A stretch of 64,000 nt of DNA from Methylacidiphilales bacterium (GCA_021272165.1 JAJSLK010000045.1:62001-126000); one strand, 5' to 3'. Counted from the stretch's first letter, positions 43,425 to 52,869 are shown. Program-made: numbers and translations. The notes: generated from the sequence alone by a model not told the origin.

Positions 43425-43468
43425 TATTCGGCGTTTATGCCGAAGGGGAAACGGGGTATCGTGGAGAC

Positions 43469-44164
43469 ATGGATTCCTCTCCGGGCGCAATCTCAACGGC
43501 ACAGGTCGGCGACTCGCTCACGATCAACGAGATATTCTACAGCATCCAGGGCGAGAGCACATTCGCCGGGCAGCCATGTGTTTTCGTGCGGCTGACCGGT
43601 TGCGACCTGCGCTGTACCTATTGCGATACGGAGTACGCCTTTTACGAGGGAAAGAAGCGGACGATCCAGTCGATCATCGACGAAGTGGCGACCCATCCCT
43701 GCCGTCTGGTGGAGATCACGGGGGGCGAGCCATTGTTGCAGAAGCGGGTGCACAAGCTGATGTCGCGGTTGTGCGACGCGGGCTACACGGTGCTGATCGA
43801 GACGGGAGGGGCGCATGACATCGGGCCGATCGATGCACGAGTGCACCGGATCATGGACCTGAAATGTCCGAGCAGCGGCGAATGCGCACGCAACCGGATG
43901 GAGAATCTTTCGATGCTCGGTGTGCGCGACGAGGTGAAATTCGTGATCGGGAGCGAGGAGGATTACGCCTGGGCGAAGGCGCAGGTGCTGGCGGGCGTGC
44001 CGGGTTGGGCGGACCGGGTGAACGCGATTTTATTTTCGCCGGTGTTCGGGAAGATAACGCCACTTGATCTGGCGACGCGGGTGCTGGCCGATTCGCTGCC
44101 GCGGGTGCGGATGCAATTGCAGATGCACAAGTTGATCTGGGAGCCGAATACCCGAGGCGTTTAG
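43469..44164 (+). CDS. queE: 7-carboxy-7-deazaguanine synthase
   Basis: A 231-residue radical SAM enzyme of queuosine synthesis, converting CPH4 to CDG. IFYSIQGESTFAGQPCVFVRL, then the iron-sulphur ligands Cys-x3-Cys-x2-Cys in GCDLRCTYCDTEYAF, and EITGGEPLLQ are seen. The other queuosine genes are not in the window. Confidence 0.93.
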   Translation: MDSSPGAISTAQVGDSLTINEIFYSIQGESTFAGQPCVFVRLTGCDLRCTYCDTEYAFYEGKKRTIQSIIDEVATHPCRLVEITGGEPLLQKRVHKLMSRLCDAGYTVLIETGGAHDIGPIDARVHRIMDLKCPSSGECARNRMENLSMLGVRDEVKFVIGSEEDYAWAKAQVLAGVPGWADRVNAILFSPVFGKITPLDLATRVLADSLPRVRMQLQMHKLIWEPNTRGV

Positions 44165-44167
44165 GGG

Positions 44168-44191
44168 GAACGGGGAATCTGAATTCCGTTC
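44168..44191. terminator. Hairpin between convergent queE and PH-like gene
   Basis: GAACGGGGAAT and ATTCCGTTC pair with a two-base bulge around a short loop. There is no clear T-run, so it is at most a weak bidirectional terminator. Confidence 0.35.
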
Positions 44192-44732
44192 AGGGGTTGG
44201 TGGCGGAGTTGATAGCCTCGGCGGCGGCATTGCCGTCGCGAATACCGAAAAAGCCGGAGTCGAGCCGGGGCGTGAGATGGGGATTACCTTGTGCGGCCTG
44301 GGTCAGGACGACATCGTAGAGATCGTCGAACGGCCTCTTCACGATATGGGGAGGAGCCATTTCCGCCAGTGAGAAAACGCGGAGCCGGGAAGATTGGTTG
44401 GGGACGAGTTCAGCGATGAAGACGCGACGGTTGGTGACGAGATACCAGGTGCGCCGGGCCTGGAGGCCAAGCCGGATGGGGCGCAGGAAGAAACTGAACC
44501 CGGCCAGGATGAAAGGGATGCTGAAGAGAGGGACGAGCTTCCACCAGCCCTCGAAGGCCGAATATTGGCCGATGCCTCCCGCGCCGTGGTACCAAAAAGC
44601 GCCAAGGACGCCCCAGGTGACGCCGAAGGCGATGTTGGGTAGGCCGCGGAGGATGAAGACGTAGGGCCTGGGCTTGCCGTGCCACAGGACTTCTTCGCCG
44701 GGTTCGAGGCAGGCGGTGATTTCCGGGGGCAC
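44190..44732 (-). CDS. PH-like membrane protein of unknown function
   Basis: A 180-residue protein. EPGEEVLWHGKPRPYVFILRG, then two membrane helices (IAFGVTWGVLGAFWYH; LVPLFSIPFILAGFSFFL), then WYLVTNRRVFIAEL, the bacterial PH-domain strand signature. The C-terminal part carries FDDLYDVVLTQAAQ and SGFFGIRDGNAAAEAIN. Similar PH-like proteins are common and uncharacterised. Confidence 0.75.
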   Translation of the reverse strand: MPPEITACLEPGEEVLWHGKPRPYVFILRGLPNIAFGVTWGVLGAFWYHGAGGIGQYSAFEGWWKLVPLFSIPFILAGFSFFLRPIRLGLQARRTWYLVTNRRVFIAELVPNQSSRLRVFSLAEMAPPHIVKRPFDDLYDVVLTQAAQGNPHLTPRLDSGFFGIRDGNAAAEAINSATNP

Positions 44733-44751
44733 GAAAAGGCGAATAGTTAGA

Positions 44752-44776
44752 GATCCTTCGACAAGCTCAGGATGAC
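44752..44776. repeat. Copy of the dispersed GATCC-type repeat
   Basis: GATCCTTCGACAAGCTCAGG then ATGAC, between the PH-like gene and the ntrC-type gene. Confidence 0.8.
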
Positions 44777-44782
44777 AAAAAA

Positions 44783-46390
44783 TTAATCAATCGCCATCCG
44801 TTTCTGGATGCCGAATTTGTCGACCCGCTTGCGGAGAGTGGCCCGGGTGATGCCGAGGAGCTTGGCGGCCTGGACCTGGTTGCCGGAAGTTTCGGCGAGG
44901 GCGCGCACGATGAGTTCGCGTTCGGCCGCGGGGAGGAGCTTGAACTGCTTGTTGGTGCGGGCGAATTCGAAGAGGGTGTCAATGGCCTGGGCAAGGGCAT
45001 TCTTGCTTGAATCGGGGGTCGCTTTCGCAGCCGGCGGAGCGACGGTTTCCGGCTCGACCGGAACGGCGGCGGAAAAAACGGGCACTGGAGCGGTGGAGAC
45101 AGGCGCGCCACTGGGGGTACTGCGGTAGCCTCGCGCGATTTCCTCGGGCAGGTTGGCGAGGGTGATGGTGTTGCCGGCGGCGAGTACCATGGCGCGCTGA
45201 ATGCAGTTTTCGAGCTCGCGGACGTTGCCGGGCCAGGGGTAACGCTGGAGGGCCGCCAGCGCTTCGTCGGCGATCTGGCTGGGGCCGGTCGGGTGCTTGA
45301 GGCGGAACTTGTTGATGAAATAGGCGACAAGAACGGGGATGTCGGTGACCCGTTCGCGCAGCGGAGGCAGGTTCAGCCGGACGACGTTGAGGCGATAGAA
45401 AAGGTCCTCGCGAAATTCCTTGTTCTGGACGGCCTGCCAGAGGTCTTTGTTGGTGGCGGCGATGATGCGGACGTCGGTCTTGATCGATTGGTTGCTGCCG
45501 ACACGGGAGATTTCACCTTCCTGCAAAACGCGGAGGATCTTGGTCTGGGTGGTCATCGGCATGTCGCCGATTTCGTCGAGGAAAAGGGTGCCTCCGTCAC
45601 ACTGCTCAAATTTGCCGATGCGCTGGGCGAGAGCGCCGGTGAAGGCGCCCTTTTCATGGCCGAAGAGCTCGCTTTCGAGGAGGTTTTCGGGAATGGCGGC
45701 GCAGTTGATGGCAATGAAGGGTTTGTTGACGCGGGAGCCGTTCTGGTAGATGGCGCGGGCGACGAGTTCCTTGCCGGTGCCGCTTTCGCCGGTGATGAGG
45801 ATGGTGGTGTTGGTGGAGGCGACCTGGCCGATGAGCTTGTAGACCTGCTGCATGGCCGCGGAGCTGCCGACGATGGTCTGGCGGATTTCCTCGGCGTTGA
45901 GCTTGGTGGGGAAGGCGACGATCTGTTTCATGGCCCGGGCGGCGGCGAGGGCCTCGAAGAGGAGTTCCTTGAGATGGGGGATGTCGAAGGGCTTGAGGAC
46001 GTAGTCGTAGGCGCCGAGTTTCATCGCCTCGATGGCGGTCTGCGAGGTGCCATAGGCGGTCATCATGATGACGACCTGCCGGGGATTCATCTGGCGGAGT
46101 TCCTTGAGCGTATCGAGGCCGTTCTGCTGGCCCATGCGGATGTCCATGACGACGAGGTCGGGCAGCGATTTGCGGGCCAGGCGGATGCCCTCGTCGCCCG
46201 ATTCGGCGCAGAGAATGTCGAGCGGCTCCTTTTCGAGGAGGCGGCGGAAGGAGTAATGGACGTCCTTTTCGTCGTCAATGATGAGGACGGTCTGATGCCC
46301 GCTTTCCGGAGCGGGCATGGTTTCGGCGGCGACAGGTTCCGGTCCAGGGGTCGAACGTGCGCGAGCGGGAGGGCGTGCGCCGGTACTCAT
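44783..46390 (-). CDS. NtrC-type sigma-54-dependent response regulator
   Basis: A 535-residue transcription activator with domain order receiver, AAA+, Fis-type helix-turn-helix. The receiver (about 33-150) has its phosphoacceptor in DLVVMDIRMG. The AAA+ domain has GESGTGKE (Walker A), the sigma-54 contact loop GAFTGA, and FLDEIGDM. The C terminus ends with SGNQVQAAKLLGITRATLRKRVDKFGI. About 30 disordered N-terminal residues precede the receiver. No histidine kinase is adjacent. It could drive promoters such as the one before glnB. Confidence 0.95.
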   Translation of the reverse strand: MSTGARPPARARSTPGPEPVAAETMPAPESGHQTVLIIDDEKDVHYSFRRLLEKEPLDILCAESGDEGIRLARKSLPDLVVMDIRMGQQNGLDTLKELRQMNPRQVVIMMTAYGTSQTAIEAMKLGAYDYVLKPFDIPHLKELLFEALAAARAMKQIVAFPTKLNAEEIRQTIVGSSAAMQQVYKLIGQVASTNTTILITGESGTGKELVARAIYQNGSRVNKPFIAINCAAIPENLLESELFGHEKGAFTGALAQRIGKFEQCDGGTLFLDEIGDMPMTTQTKILRVLQEGEISRVGSNQSIKTDVRIIAATNKDLWQAVQNKEFREDLFYRLNVVRLNLPPLRERVTDIPVLVAYFINKFRLKHPTGPSQIADEALAALQRYPWPGNVRELENCIQRAMVLAAGNTITLANLPEEIARGYRSTPSGAPVSTAPVPVFSAAVPVEPETVAPPAAKATPDSSKNALAQAIDTLFEFARTNKQFKLLPAAERELIVRALAETSGNQVQAAKLLGITRATLRKRVDKFGIQKRMAID

Positions 46391-46405
46391 GGGTTTAGGT
46401 CAGAA

Positions 46406-47428
46406 TCAGAGCGGTCGTCCCACCGCGGTGATGAAGGGTTGGAGTTCCTTGACCAGTTTGGTGTAGAGATTGAAGTCGACCTGCTGTTGTCCGTCGCTCC
46501 AGGCCTCGGCGGGATTGGGATGGACCTCGATGAGGAGGCCATCGACGTTGAGGGCGACGGCGGCCTTGCAGAGTTCGAGAACGAGATCAGCGCGGCCGCA
46601 GCCCTGGCTGGGATCGATGATGACCGGCAGGTGCGATTCCTTTTTGACGATGGCGGCGGCGGAGAGATCGAGGGTGTTGCGGGTGTAGGTCTCGAAGGTG
46701 CGGATGCCGCGCTCGCAAAGCATGACGTTGGGGTTGCCATTGGCCAGGGCGTATTCGGAGGCGAGGAGCCATTCCTCGATCTTCATGCTGAGGCCGCGCT
46801 TGAGCAGGATGGGCTTGCCGCTGCGGGCAGCCTCGGTGATGAGGGAGAAGTTCTGGGCGTTGCGGGCGCCGATCTGGAGGATGTCGGCGTAGGTGGCCAC
46901 GAGGTCGACGTCGCGCTCGGAGAGGACTTCGGTGACGATGCCGAGGTCGTATTCCTTGGAGGCCTGGGCGAGGAGGCGGAGGCCTTCCTTGGCGAGGCCC
47001 TGGAATTCGTAGGGCGAGGTGCGGGGCTTATAGGCGCCGCCGCGGAGGAAGGTGGCGCCCTGGGCCTTGACCGCCTTGGCGGTGGCCATGAGCTGTTCCT
47101 CGCTTTCGACCGAGCAGGGGCCGGCCATGAAGCAGAATTTGTTGCCGGCGCCGATTTCCTGGCCGCGGATTTTGATCACGGTGTCCTTGCCTTTTTTGGC
47201 TTCACGACTGGCGAGCTTGTATCTTTTCTGCACGCGGTGGACATGTTCAACCTGGGGCCAGGAGGAGAGGGTTTCGAGGGACTGGTGGGTGTTTTCGTCA
47301 CCGATGGCGGCGATGACGGTCTGGATTTTGCCGTGGATGGGCCGGGGTTCGTAGCCAAGCTTGGCGACCTCGGCGATGACTTTTTCGATCTCTTCCTGTG
47401 GCAGGTTGGGCTTTAAAACAACAATCAT
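46406..47428 (-). CDS. aroF: 3-deoxy-7-phosphoheptulonate synthase (type I-beta)
   Basis: About 340 residues from the ATG at 47428. First step of the shikimate pathway: PEP plus erythrose-4-phosphate. An N-terminal ferredoxin/ACT-like regulatory domain (MIVVLKPNLPQEEIEKVIAEV) precedes the TIM barrel with FMAGPCSVESEEQL, FLRGGAYKPRTSPYEFQG, LLKRGLSMKIEEWL and VIIDPSQGCGRADL. The I-beta form with an N-terminal domain is usually feedback-regulated. It complements aroA and tyrA in the same window. Confidence 0.95.
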   Translation of the reverse strand: MIVVLKPNLPQEEIEKVIAEVAKLGYEPRPIHGKIQTVIAAIGDENTHQSLETLSSWPQVEHVHRVQKRYKLASREAKKGKDTVIKIRGQEIGAGNKFCFMAGPCSVESEEQLMATAKAVKAQGATFLRGGAYKPRTSPYEFQGLAKEGLRLLAQASKEYDLGIVTEVLSERDVDLVATYADILQIGARNAQNFSLITEAARSGKPILLKRGLSMKIEEWLLASEYALANGNPNVMLCERGIRTFETYTRNTLDLSAAAIVKKESHLPVIIDPSQGCGRADLVLELCKAAVALNVDGLLIEVHPNPAEAWSDGQQQVDFNLYTKLVKELQPFITAVGRPL

Positions 47429-47672
47429 AAGGGGACCCCGAAACAAAGGTCCGGGAGGGTTCATTTTTAGAGGAGGGAGCTTTGGGAATCAATGGGAAAG
47501 TGACCCTTCATTTGAGAGAGGAATCAGGGCTTGGGGCCGGAAATCACGATCAATAACGTCCATTAAACAATCGCATTAGAGTTTCTTTCCAACCTCTCAG
47601 GGTTTCTAAAAATTGATGAGCTTCATCGTTTTGGGTGGCAAAGTGGCACGGGCCTTGTTAATTGAAACTACT

Positions 47673-48800
47673 ATGCCTGTCACGTCGCCTGGACTGAAGG
47701 GAATCGTTGCCGCCACGACCCGCCTCAGTGATGTCCGCGGAGAGGAAGGCGTCCTCATTTACGCCGGATACGATATCAACGAGCTGGCGGGGAGGGTGAG
47801 CTATGAGGAGGTCGTTTACCTCCTGTGGCACGATCGTCTGCCGAACAAGTCCGAGCTGGCCCAGCTCAAGACCGACCTGAAGGCGGCGCGGGCGCTGCCG
47901 GAGCCGGTGGTCGAATTTCTCAAAAATGCGCCCAAAGACGCCAATGTGATGGATGTGCTGCGCACGGGTGTTTCCATGCTGGGTCTTTATGACCATGCGC
48001 CGATCGGGCCGCAGACGACCGAGGAGCTTTTGCCCCGGGCGATTTCGCTGACGGCGAAGGTGAGTGTGATTGTGGCCTATTTCCACCGGGCCCGGCAGGG
48101 GAAGAGCCTGCCGCCGATCCGGAGCGATCTGGATGAAGCGGCCCATTTCCTTTATCTCCTTTCCGGGGACACGCCGGGGCCGGAAGCGGTGGCGACGCTC
48201 GACATGGCCTATGTGCTGCATGCTGATCATGGATTCAATGCCTCGACTTTTTCGGCGCTGGTGACCATTGCGACGCTGTCGGATATCTATTCGGCGGTGA
48301 CGACGGCGATTGGTTCGCTGAAAGGGCCGCTGCACGGCGGCGCCAATGAAGCGGTGATCCACATGCTGGAGGAGATCGGCAGCCCGGGCAAGGTGGACGA
48401 GTGGGTCCACGCCAAGCTGGCGAAGAAGGAAAAGATCATGGGCATGGGCCACGCCGTTTACAAGGTGCTTGATCCCCGGGCTCCACATCTGAAGGCGATG
48501 GCAGTCAAGCTGACTCATGAGCTGGGCGAGACGAAGTGGGTGGAGATGAGCGACCGGATCGCGGAAATCGTGAAGAAGGAAAAGAACCTCAACGCGAACG
48601 TCGATTTCTATTCAGCCACGGTTTATTACAGCCTGGGCATTCCGACCGACCTGTTTACGCCGATTTTTGCCATCGCGCGGACTTCGGGCTGGACGGGGCA
48701 TATCATTGAGCAGCTTAAGGATAACAAGATTTTCCGTCCGAGCAGCGAGTATGTCGGCTATCCGGTGGGGAAGAAGGTTGTACCGATCGGAGAACGTTAA
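47673..48800 (+). CDS. gltA: Citrate synthase
   Basis: About 375 residues from the ATG at 47673; the frame extends upstream to 47613 but the added 20 residues are not family-like. Condenses oxaloacetate and acetyl-CoA. Catalytic histidines lie in VLHADHGFNASTFSALV and GPLHGGANEAVIHMLEEIG, with GMGHAVYKVLDPRA and NANVDFYSATVYYSLGIP near the active-site Asp. It is of the short dimeric Gram-positive/archaeal size. No Shine-Dalgarno is visible before the chosen ATG. Confidence 0.94.
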   Translation: MPVTSPGLKGIVAATTRLSDVRGEEGVLIYAGYDINELAGRVSYEEVVYLLWHDRLPNKSELAQLKTDLKAARALPEPVVEFLKNAPKDANVMDVLRTGVSMLGLYDHAPIGPQTTEELLPRAISLTAKVSVIVAYFHRARQGKSLPPIRSDLDEAAHFLYLLSGDTPGPEAVATLDMAYVLHADHGFNASTFSALVTIATLSDIYSAVTTAIGSLKGPLHGGANEAVIHMLEEIGSPGKVDEWVHAKLAKKEKIMGMGHAVYKVLDPRAPHLKAMAVKLTHELGETKWVEMSDRIAEIVKKEKNLNANVDFYSATVYYSLGIPTDLFTPIFAIARTSGWTGHIIEQLKDNKIFRPSSEYVGYPVGKKVVPIGER

Positions 48801-48906
48801 GAAACCTTTGCTTTGGCTTTTTTTCTTGGGGCTGGGACGAGATGGGGCTTGTTCCCGGGGGCTCCAGGGCTAAACATGGTAGCCTCACTTCCTTTTTTAC
48901 GACGCC

Positions 48907-50139
48907 ATGAGCACCACTACAGCACGGTTTCTTGAAGGTGCGGTCCATCACCACCACCCCCTGAGTCCGCGGGGCATTTCCGAGCGCATTTTCACCTTTT
49001 GGTTCAACAGCTTCGTCTACAACCAGATTTGGGAGGATCCGCGGGTCGATCTCAAGGCGCTGGCGCTGACGCCGGAGAGCCAGATGCTGACGATTTCCTC
49101 GGGTGGTTGTAACGTCCTCAATTACCTGATTCACAAGCCGGCGCATATCCATGCGGTCGACCTGAACCGGAGCCATCTTTGTTTGCTCAAGCTGAAGCTG
49201 GCGGCGATCCAGTACCTGCCTGGTTATGATGACTTCTTTCTCTTTTTCGGCTGCGCCGATGATGAGCTAAATCGTTACAACTACTTTACTTACCTGGCCG
49301 ATCACCTCGATGCGGACACGCGGAAATTCTGGGAAAAGGGTGGTTTGATCCGCCGTTTGGTCTTTGGCCCGCGCATCAAGTATTTCACAAAGAATTTCTA
49401 CGACTACGCGAAGATGGGCTACTTCATCCGGTTCCTGCATACCATTGCGCGAGTCTGCAAATGGGACCCCTCGCGGTTGCTGTCGGCGTCGAGCCGGGCG
49501 GAGCAGGAGGAGATTTTCGAGCAGAACATTGCGCCGTTCTTCGATAACTGGTTTGTCCGCGCCACGGGGAACCTGCCGGTGATGCTTTATTCGCTGGGCA
49601 TTCCGCCGCAGCAGTTCAGCGCGATGGAGACCGAGACGCCGGGCGGATTGATCGGGATGTATCGCGAGCGGGTGAAGCGCTTGGCGTGCGATTTCCCGAT
49701 TTCGGAGAACTATTTCGGCTGGCAGGCCTTCGGCCGCGGATATGATCGCGCCGCCCGCCGCGCGATGCCGGAGTACCTGAAGGAGGAGAATTTCCAGACG
49801 CTGCGCGATAATCTCGACCGCATTTCGGTGACGAACACGACGCTGATCGAGTACATGCGCTCGCAGCCCGACAAGTCGCTCGACCGGTTCGTTTTCCTCG
49901 ATTCGCAGGATTGGATGCGGCCGGAGCAGATTGCCGAGATGTGGGGCGAAATCGCGCGCGTGGGCAAGCCGGGCACGCGGATCGTTTTCCGCACGGCGGC
50001 GACGACGTCGCCGGTGGAGACCGCGCTGCCGCCGCCGCTGAAGGCGAAGTTCGATTACAAGGAAGCGCTTTCGAAGGCCTTGCTGCGCGAGGACCGCTCG
50101 GCGATCTATGGCGGATTCCATCTCTACGTGATGGAGTAA
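48907..50139 (+). CDS. btaA: Betaine-lipid synthesis protein BtaA (DUF3419)
   Basis: A 410-residue S-adenosylmethionine:diacylglycerol 3-amino-3-carboxypropyl transferase, first step of DGTS betaine-lipid synthesis. FNSFVYNQIWEDPRVDLKAL, LTISSGGCNVLNYLI and HAVDLNRSHLCLLKLKLAAI form the SAM-binding half of the family; the C-terminal DRFVFLDSQDWM and RIVFRTA fit too. BtaB follows after an intervening hicBA pair. Betaine lipids replace phospholipids under phosphate shortage in some bacteria. Confidence 0.9.
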   Translation: MSTTTARFLEGAVHHHHPLSPRGISERIFTFWFNSFVYNQIWEDPRVDLKALALTPESQMLTISSGGCNVLNYLIHKPAHIHAVDLNRSHLCLLKLKLAAIQYLPGYDDFFLFFGCADDELNRYNYFTYLADHLDADTRKFWEKGGLIRRLVFGPRIKYFTKNFYDYAKMGYFIRFLHTIARVCKWDPSRLLSASSRAEQEEIFEQNIAPFFDNWFVRATGNLPVMLYSLGIPPQQFSAMETETPGGLIGMYRERVKRLACDFPISENYFGWQAFGRGYDRAARRAMPEYLKEENFQTLRDNLDRISVTNTTLIEYMRSQPDKSLDRFVFLDSQDWMRPEQIAEMWGEIARVGKPGTRIVFRTAATTSPVETALPPPLKAKFDYKEALSKALLREDRSAIYGGFHLYVME

Positions 50140-50192
50140 GGACCAATCCCATTGGGATTGATTCCTCTCCGGGTGGGTACTACATTGGCTCC

Positions 50193-50396
50193 ATGACGAT
50201 TCGTGCCGTGGTCCATAAGGCAGAAGAAGGCGGATTCTGGGCTGAAGTTCCGGCTCTGCCCGGTTGCATGACGCAGGCCGAAACCATGGATGAACTCCGG
50301 GCCAACCTTCACGAGGCGGTCGAGCTTTGGCTCGAGGCCGGTTCGCCGCAGGCCGCCAAGAATCAGGAAGATCAGATTCTGGAGTTTGCAGTTTGA
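50193..50396 (+). CDS. hicB: HicB-type antitoxin
   Basis: A 67-residue HicB fold: MTIRAVVHKAEEGGFWAEVP, then ALPGCMTQAETMDELRANLHEAVELWL. Partially degraded RNase-H-like HicB core without a C-terminal DNA-binding domain. The stop overlaps the hicA start (TTGA). Confidence 0.88.
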   Translation: MTIRAVVHKAEEGGFWAEVPALPGCMTQAETMDELRANLHEAVELWLEAGSPQAAKNQEDQILEFAV

Positions 50397-50599
50397 AGCA
50401 GGTATCCGGAAAGGAATTTGCCCGAATCATCCAGAAGAAGGGTTGGGAATTGGCGCGGATCAAGGGGAGCCATCACATTTTTATTAAAACAGGCTGCCGG
50501 GAACGCATCGTCATTCCGATTCATGGCAATCAGCCTCTCAAAATCGGCTTATTGAAGGCGCAGATGAAAATTGCCGGTATTACCGAACAGGATTTGTGA
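50393..50599 (+). CDS. hicA: HicA-type mRNA interferase toxin
   Basis: About 68 residues from a TTG at 50393: KQVSGKEFARIIQKKGWELA, then RIKGSHHIFIKTG with the conserved GSHHIF active-site histidine, then VIPIHGNQPLKIGLLKAQMKIAGI. The dsRBD-like HicA fold cuts mRNA. The module is inserted between btaA and btaB. Confidence 0.88.
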   Translation: MKQVSGKEFARIIQKKGWELARIKGSHHIFIKTGCRERIVIPIHGNQPLKIGLLKAQMKIAGITEQDL

Positions 50600-50623
50600 A
50601 GTTCTGAGGGGTTTCCCGCTGTC

Positions 50624-51271
50624 ATGGCCACGACTGAAGAAATGGACCGGATGTATCGCTGGACGCGGTACGTTTACGATTTCACGCGGAAGTATTACCT
50701 GTTGGGCCGCGACCGGCTGCTGTGCGAGATGGAACTCAAGGCGGGCGACCGGGTGCTGGAGATCGGTTGCGGCACGGCGCGGAATTTGATCTGTCTGGCC
50801 CGGCGGCGGCCCGAGGTTCTCGCGTACGGCCTCGATGTTTCCCACGAGATGTTGGCGACAGCCGCCGCCAAGGTGACGAGCCGGGGACTGGCGTCGCGGA
50901 TCACGCTGCGGCATTGCTTTGCCGAGCAGCTCGATCATCGCGGGACGTTCGGCCTCGACGAGCCGTTCGACGCGGCGTTTTTCTCCTATTCGCTGTCGAT
51001 GATCCCGACGTGGCCGGAGGCGATCGAGGCGGCACTGCGGAATCTCAAGCCCCGGGCGACGCTGTATGTGGTCGATTTCTGGGACCAGGGCGGCTGGCCG
51101 GGGTGGTTTCGCGCAATATTGAAGGGCTGGCTCGATTTGTTCCACGTTCATTATCGGCCCGAGCTGATCGATTACCTGCAAAAGCTCGATGAAAAGGGCG
51201 TGGGGAAGTTGACGCTGCAATCGGTGGCGGGACGGTACGCCTATCTGGCGGCATTTCGGAAATCGGGTTAG
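50624..51271 (+). CDS. btaB: Betaine-lipid N-methyltransferase BtaB
   Basis: A 215-residue class I SAM methyltransferase that trimethylates diacylglyceryl-homoserine to DGTS. Motif I is RVLEIGCGTARNLI; AYGLDVSHEML and FFSYSLSMIPTWPEAIEAAL follow. MYRWTRYVYDFTRKYYLLGRD at the N terminus is characteristic of the BtaB/UbiE-like group. The 3' end overlaps the convergent permease gene by four bases. Confidence 0.88.
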   Translation: MATTEEMDRMYRWTRYVYDFTRKYYLLGRDRLLCEMELKAGDRVLEIGCGTARNLICLARRRPEVLAYGLDVSHEMLATAAAKVTSRGLASRITLRHCFAEQLDHRGTFGLDEPFDAAFFSYSLSMIPTWPEAIEAALRNLKPRATLYVVDFWDQGGWPGWFRAILKGWLDLFHVHYRPELIDYLQKLDEKGVGKLTLQSVAGRYAYLAAFRKSG

Positions 51272-52869
51272 TGCTCAATTTCCTGCGGCCGAAAAACCTG
51301 CATGGCAAAAAGCAAAATCGCCGCGGCGAGATAGACGAGGGCGAAGTCGAAGCCGGAGGGGATGTCACTGCCAAAGCCCGGTTTCTGGAAATAAGCCGGG
51401 GCATAGCCGCCATCGGGCGTAAACACAAAGGCGTGAATGAAGCCGCAGGCCGAGGCGGCGGAAGCGATGAGGCACCAGATGCCGGCCGCGCGCCATTGGC
51501 GGTCGATGACCTTGGCGATGATGGCGCTGAAGAAAATCGAGATGAACATGAAACCCTGCGCGAGGCTGATCATGCCGGAGACAAAGAGCTCGGGGCTGAA
51601 ACTGGCCGCGGCCTGTTGCAGGGTGTAGCCGGGGGAAGCTTTTTGCAGCGTGGTCTGGATGATCTGGAGGCTCCAGACGGCCAGCGACGGGATGAAACCG
51701 ATGGCGACCGCGGGGGCGTGGGCTTTGGGAACTTCCTGGAACGCCTGGGCGGTGATGATGAGGCCGATCCAGAGCAGGATGCCGAGCGTGGCCTCGAGCG
51801 GAATGAAGTAGAGCAGAAACGGCATCGCGCCGGTAAGGCAGATGAAGGTCACAGCGACGGCATTCATGACTGAATAGCCGGAGCGGGCGCCCATCGCTTT
51901 CCAGCCGGGATGGCCGATGTAGATGGTTGGGGCGAAGGGATTGCCGAAGAAGACGCCGATGACCGCGCTGGTGCCGTTGACAAGCAGGGAGGAGCGGGTG
52001 GAGAAGCGATCGCCGGCGGCCTCGGCGCTTTCAAGATTCTGGATGGAGCCGATGACGTTGAGGACGGCCATGGGGATGAAAATCACCGCGTAGCTCCAGA
52101 CATGGGAATCGGTGAGGAGGGAGAAGATTTCGCCGACGATGGGAACGGGCGGGTAGAAGGCGAGTGAGGAATCGGGCCATTTGGGCATGGGCGCGAAATG
52201 GAGTCCGCGCAGCGCCCAGGCCGCGACGGTGCCGATGACCACGGCAATGAAGCCGGTGGGCAGGCCGAGCGGCCAGCGGATTTTTCCAGCATAGCCGATC
52301 AGAACGAGGAGCGCGGGAAAGAGCGCGATGAGGGGTGAGTTGAAGATGCGGAAGATGAAGCCGAGCGAGATGAAGGTGATGGCGACGCCGGCGAGAGTGG
52401 AGAGGAGGGCCGCGCGGGGAGTGTTGCGCCGGAGCCAGTCGCCAAAGAAGGAGGTGACGATTTCGATCACACCGCCGAGGAAGCCCGCCGCGAGCGAGAC
52501 TTTCCAGGCGAGATTAGCGTTATGGGTCTCCTGATAGACCGGGCCGAGGATGAAGAAAATGAAGGCGAAGAGGCTGACGGTATTGACGCCGAAGGGAAGC
52601 GCAGTGACGGATTTGCCGGTCCGTTTGGAAAGACGATGGGCCTGCCAGGCGTAAAACAGATTTCCGGCGACGAGCGAGACGGCGATACCGGGCAGAATGC
52701 GGCCGACGACGATCGATTCGGGCAGGCCGGCAATGAGGGGACAGAGGCCGATGACGACAATAAGCTGGCAAAGGTTGTCGACGAAGAGTCCGAAGAAGCC
52801 GTCGATGTCGTTCGGGACGAACCAGCCGTTGAGGGGTGATTTTCCGGCGGGTTCGGATGCGACGGCCAT
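51268..52869 (-). CDS. NCS2-family (AzgA-like) permease
   Basis: A 533-residue membrane protein with about 13 helices. FVPNDIDGFFGLFVDNLCQLIVV and LPFGVNTVSLFAFIFFILGPVYQET, followed by NTPRAALLSTLAGVA and GNPFAPTIYIGHPGWKAMGARSGYS, match the purine/pyrimidine permease family. The usual substrates are adenine, guanine, hypoxanthine or uracil. The divergent N terminus and long loops leave the substrate open. Confidence 0.85.
   Translation of the reverse strand: MAVASEPAGKSPLNGWFVPNDIDGFFGLFVDNLCQLIVVIGLCPLIAGLPESIVVGRILPGIAVSLVAGNLFYAWQAHRLSKRTGKSVTALPFGVNTVSLFAFIFFILGPVYQETHNANLAWKVSLAAGFLGGVIEIVTSFFGDWLRRNTPRAALLSTLAGVAITFISLGFIFRIFNSPLIALFPALLVLIGYAGKIRWPLGLPTGFIAVVIGTVAAWALRGLHFAPMPKWPDSSLAFYPPVPIVGEIFSLLTDSHVWSYAVIFIPMAVLNVIGSIQNLESAEAAGDRFSTRSSLLVNGTSAVIGVFFGNPFAPTIYIGHPGWKAMGARSGYSVMNAVAVTFICLTGAMPFLLYFIPLEATLGILLWIGLIITAQAFQEVPKAHAPAVAIGFIPSLAVWSLQIIQTTLQKASPGYTLQQAAASFSPELFVSGMISLAQGFMFISIFFSAIIAKVIDRQWRAAGIWCLIASAASACGFIHAFVFTPDGGYAPAYFQKPGFGSDIPSGFDFALVYLAAAILLFAMQVFRPQEIEH

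Noticed and set aside
45293-47416. A 707-codon plus-strand frame opposite ntrC-type and DAHP synthase genes
   Set aside because: Crosses two well-identified minus-strand genes; composition (Gly, Asp, Leu, Val) is that of an antisense shadow in GC-rich DNA.
47644-47658. Sigma-54-like TGGCACGGGCCTTGT just before citrate synthase
   Set aside because: Close to the RpoN consensus, but the essential GC at -12 is GT and the start would fall almost on the ATG.
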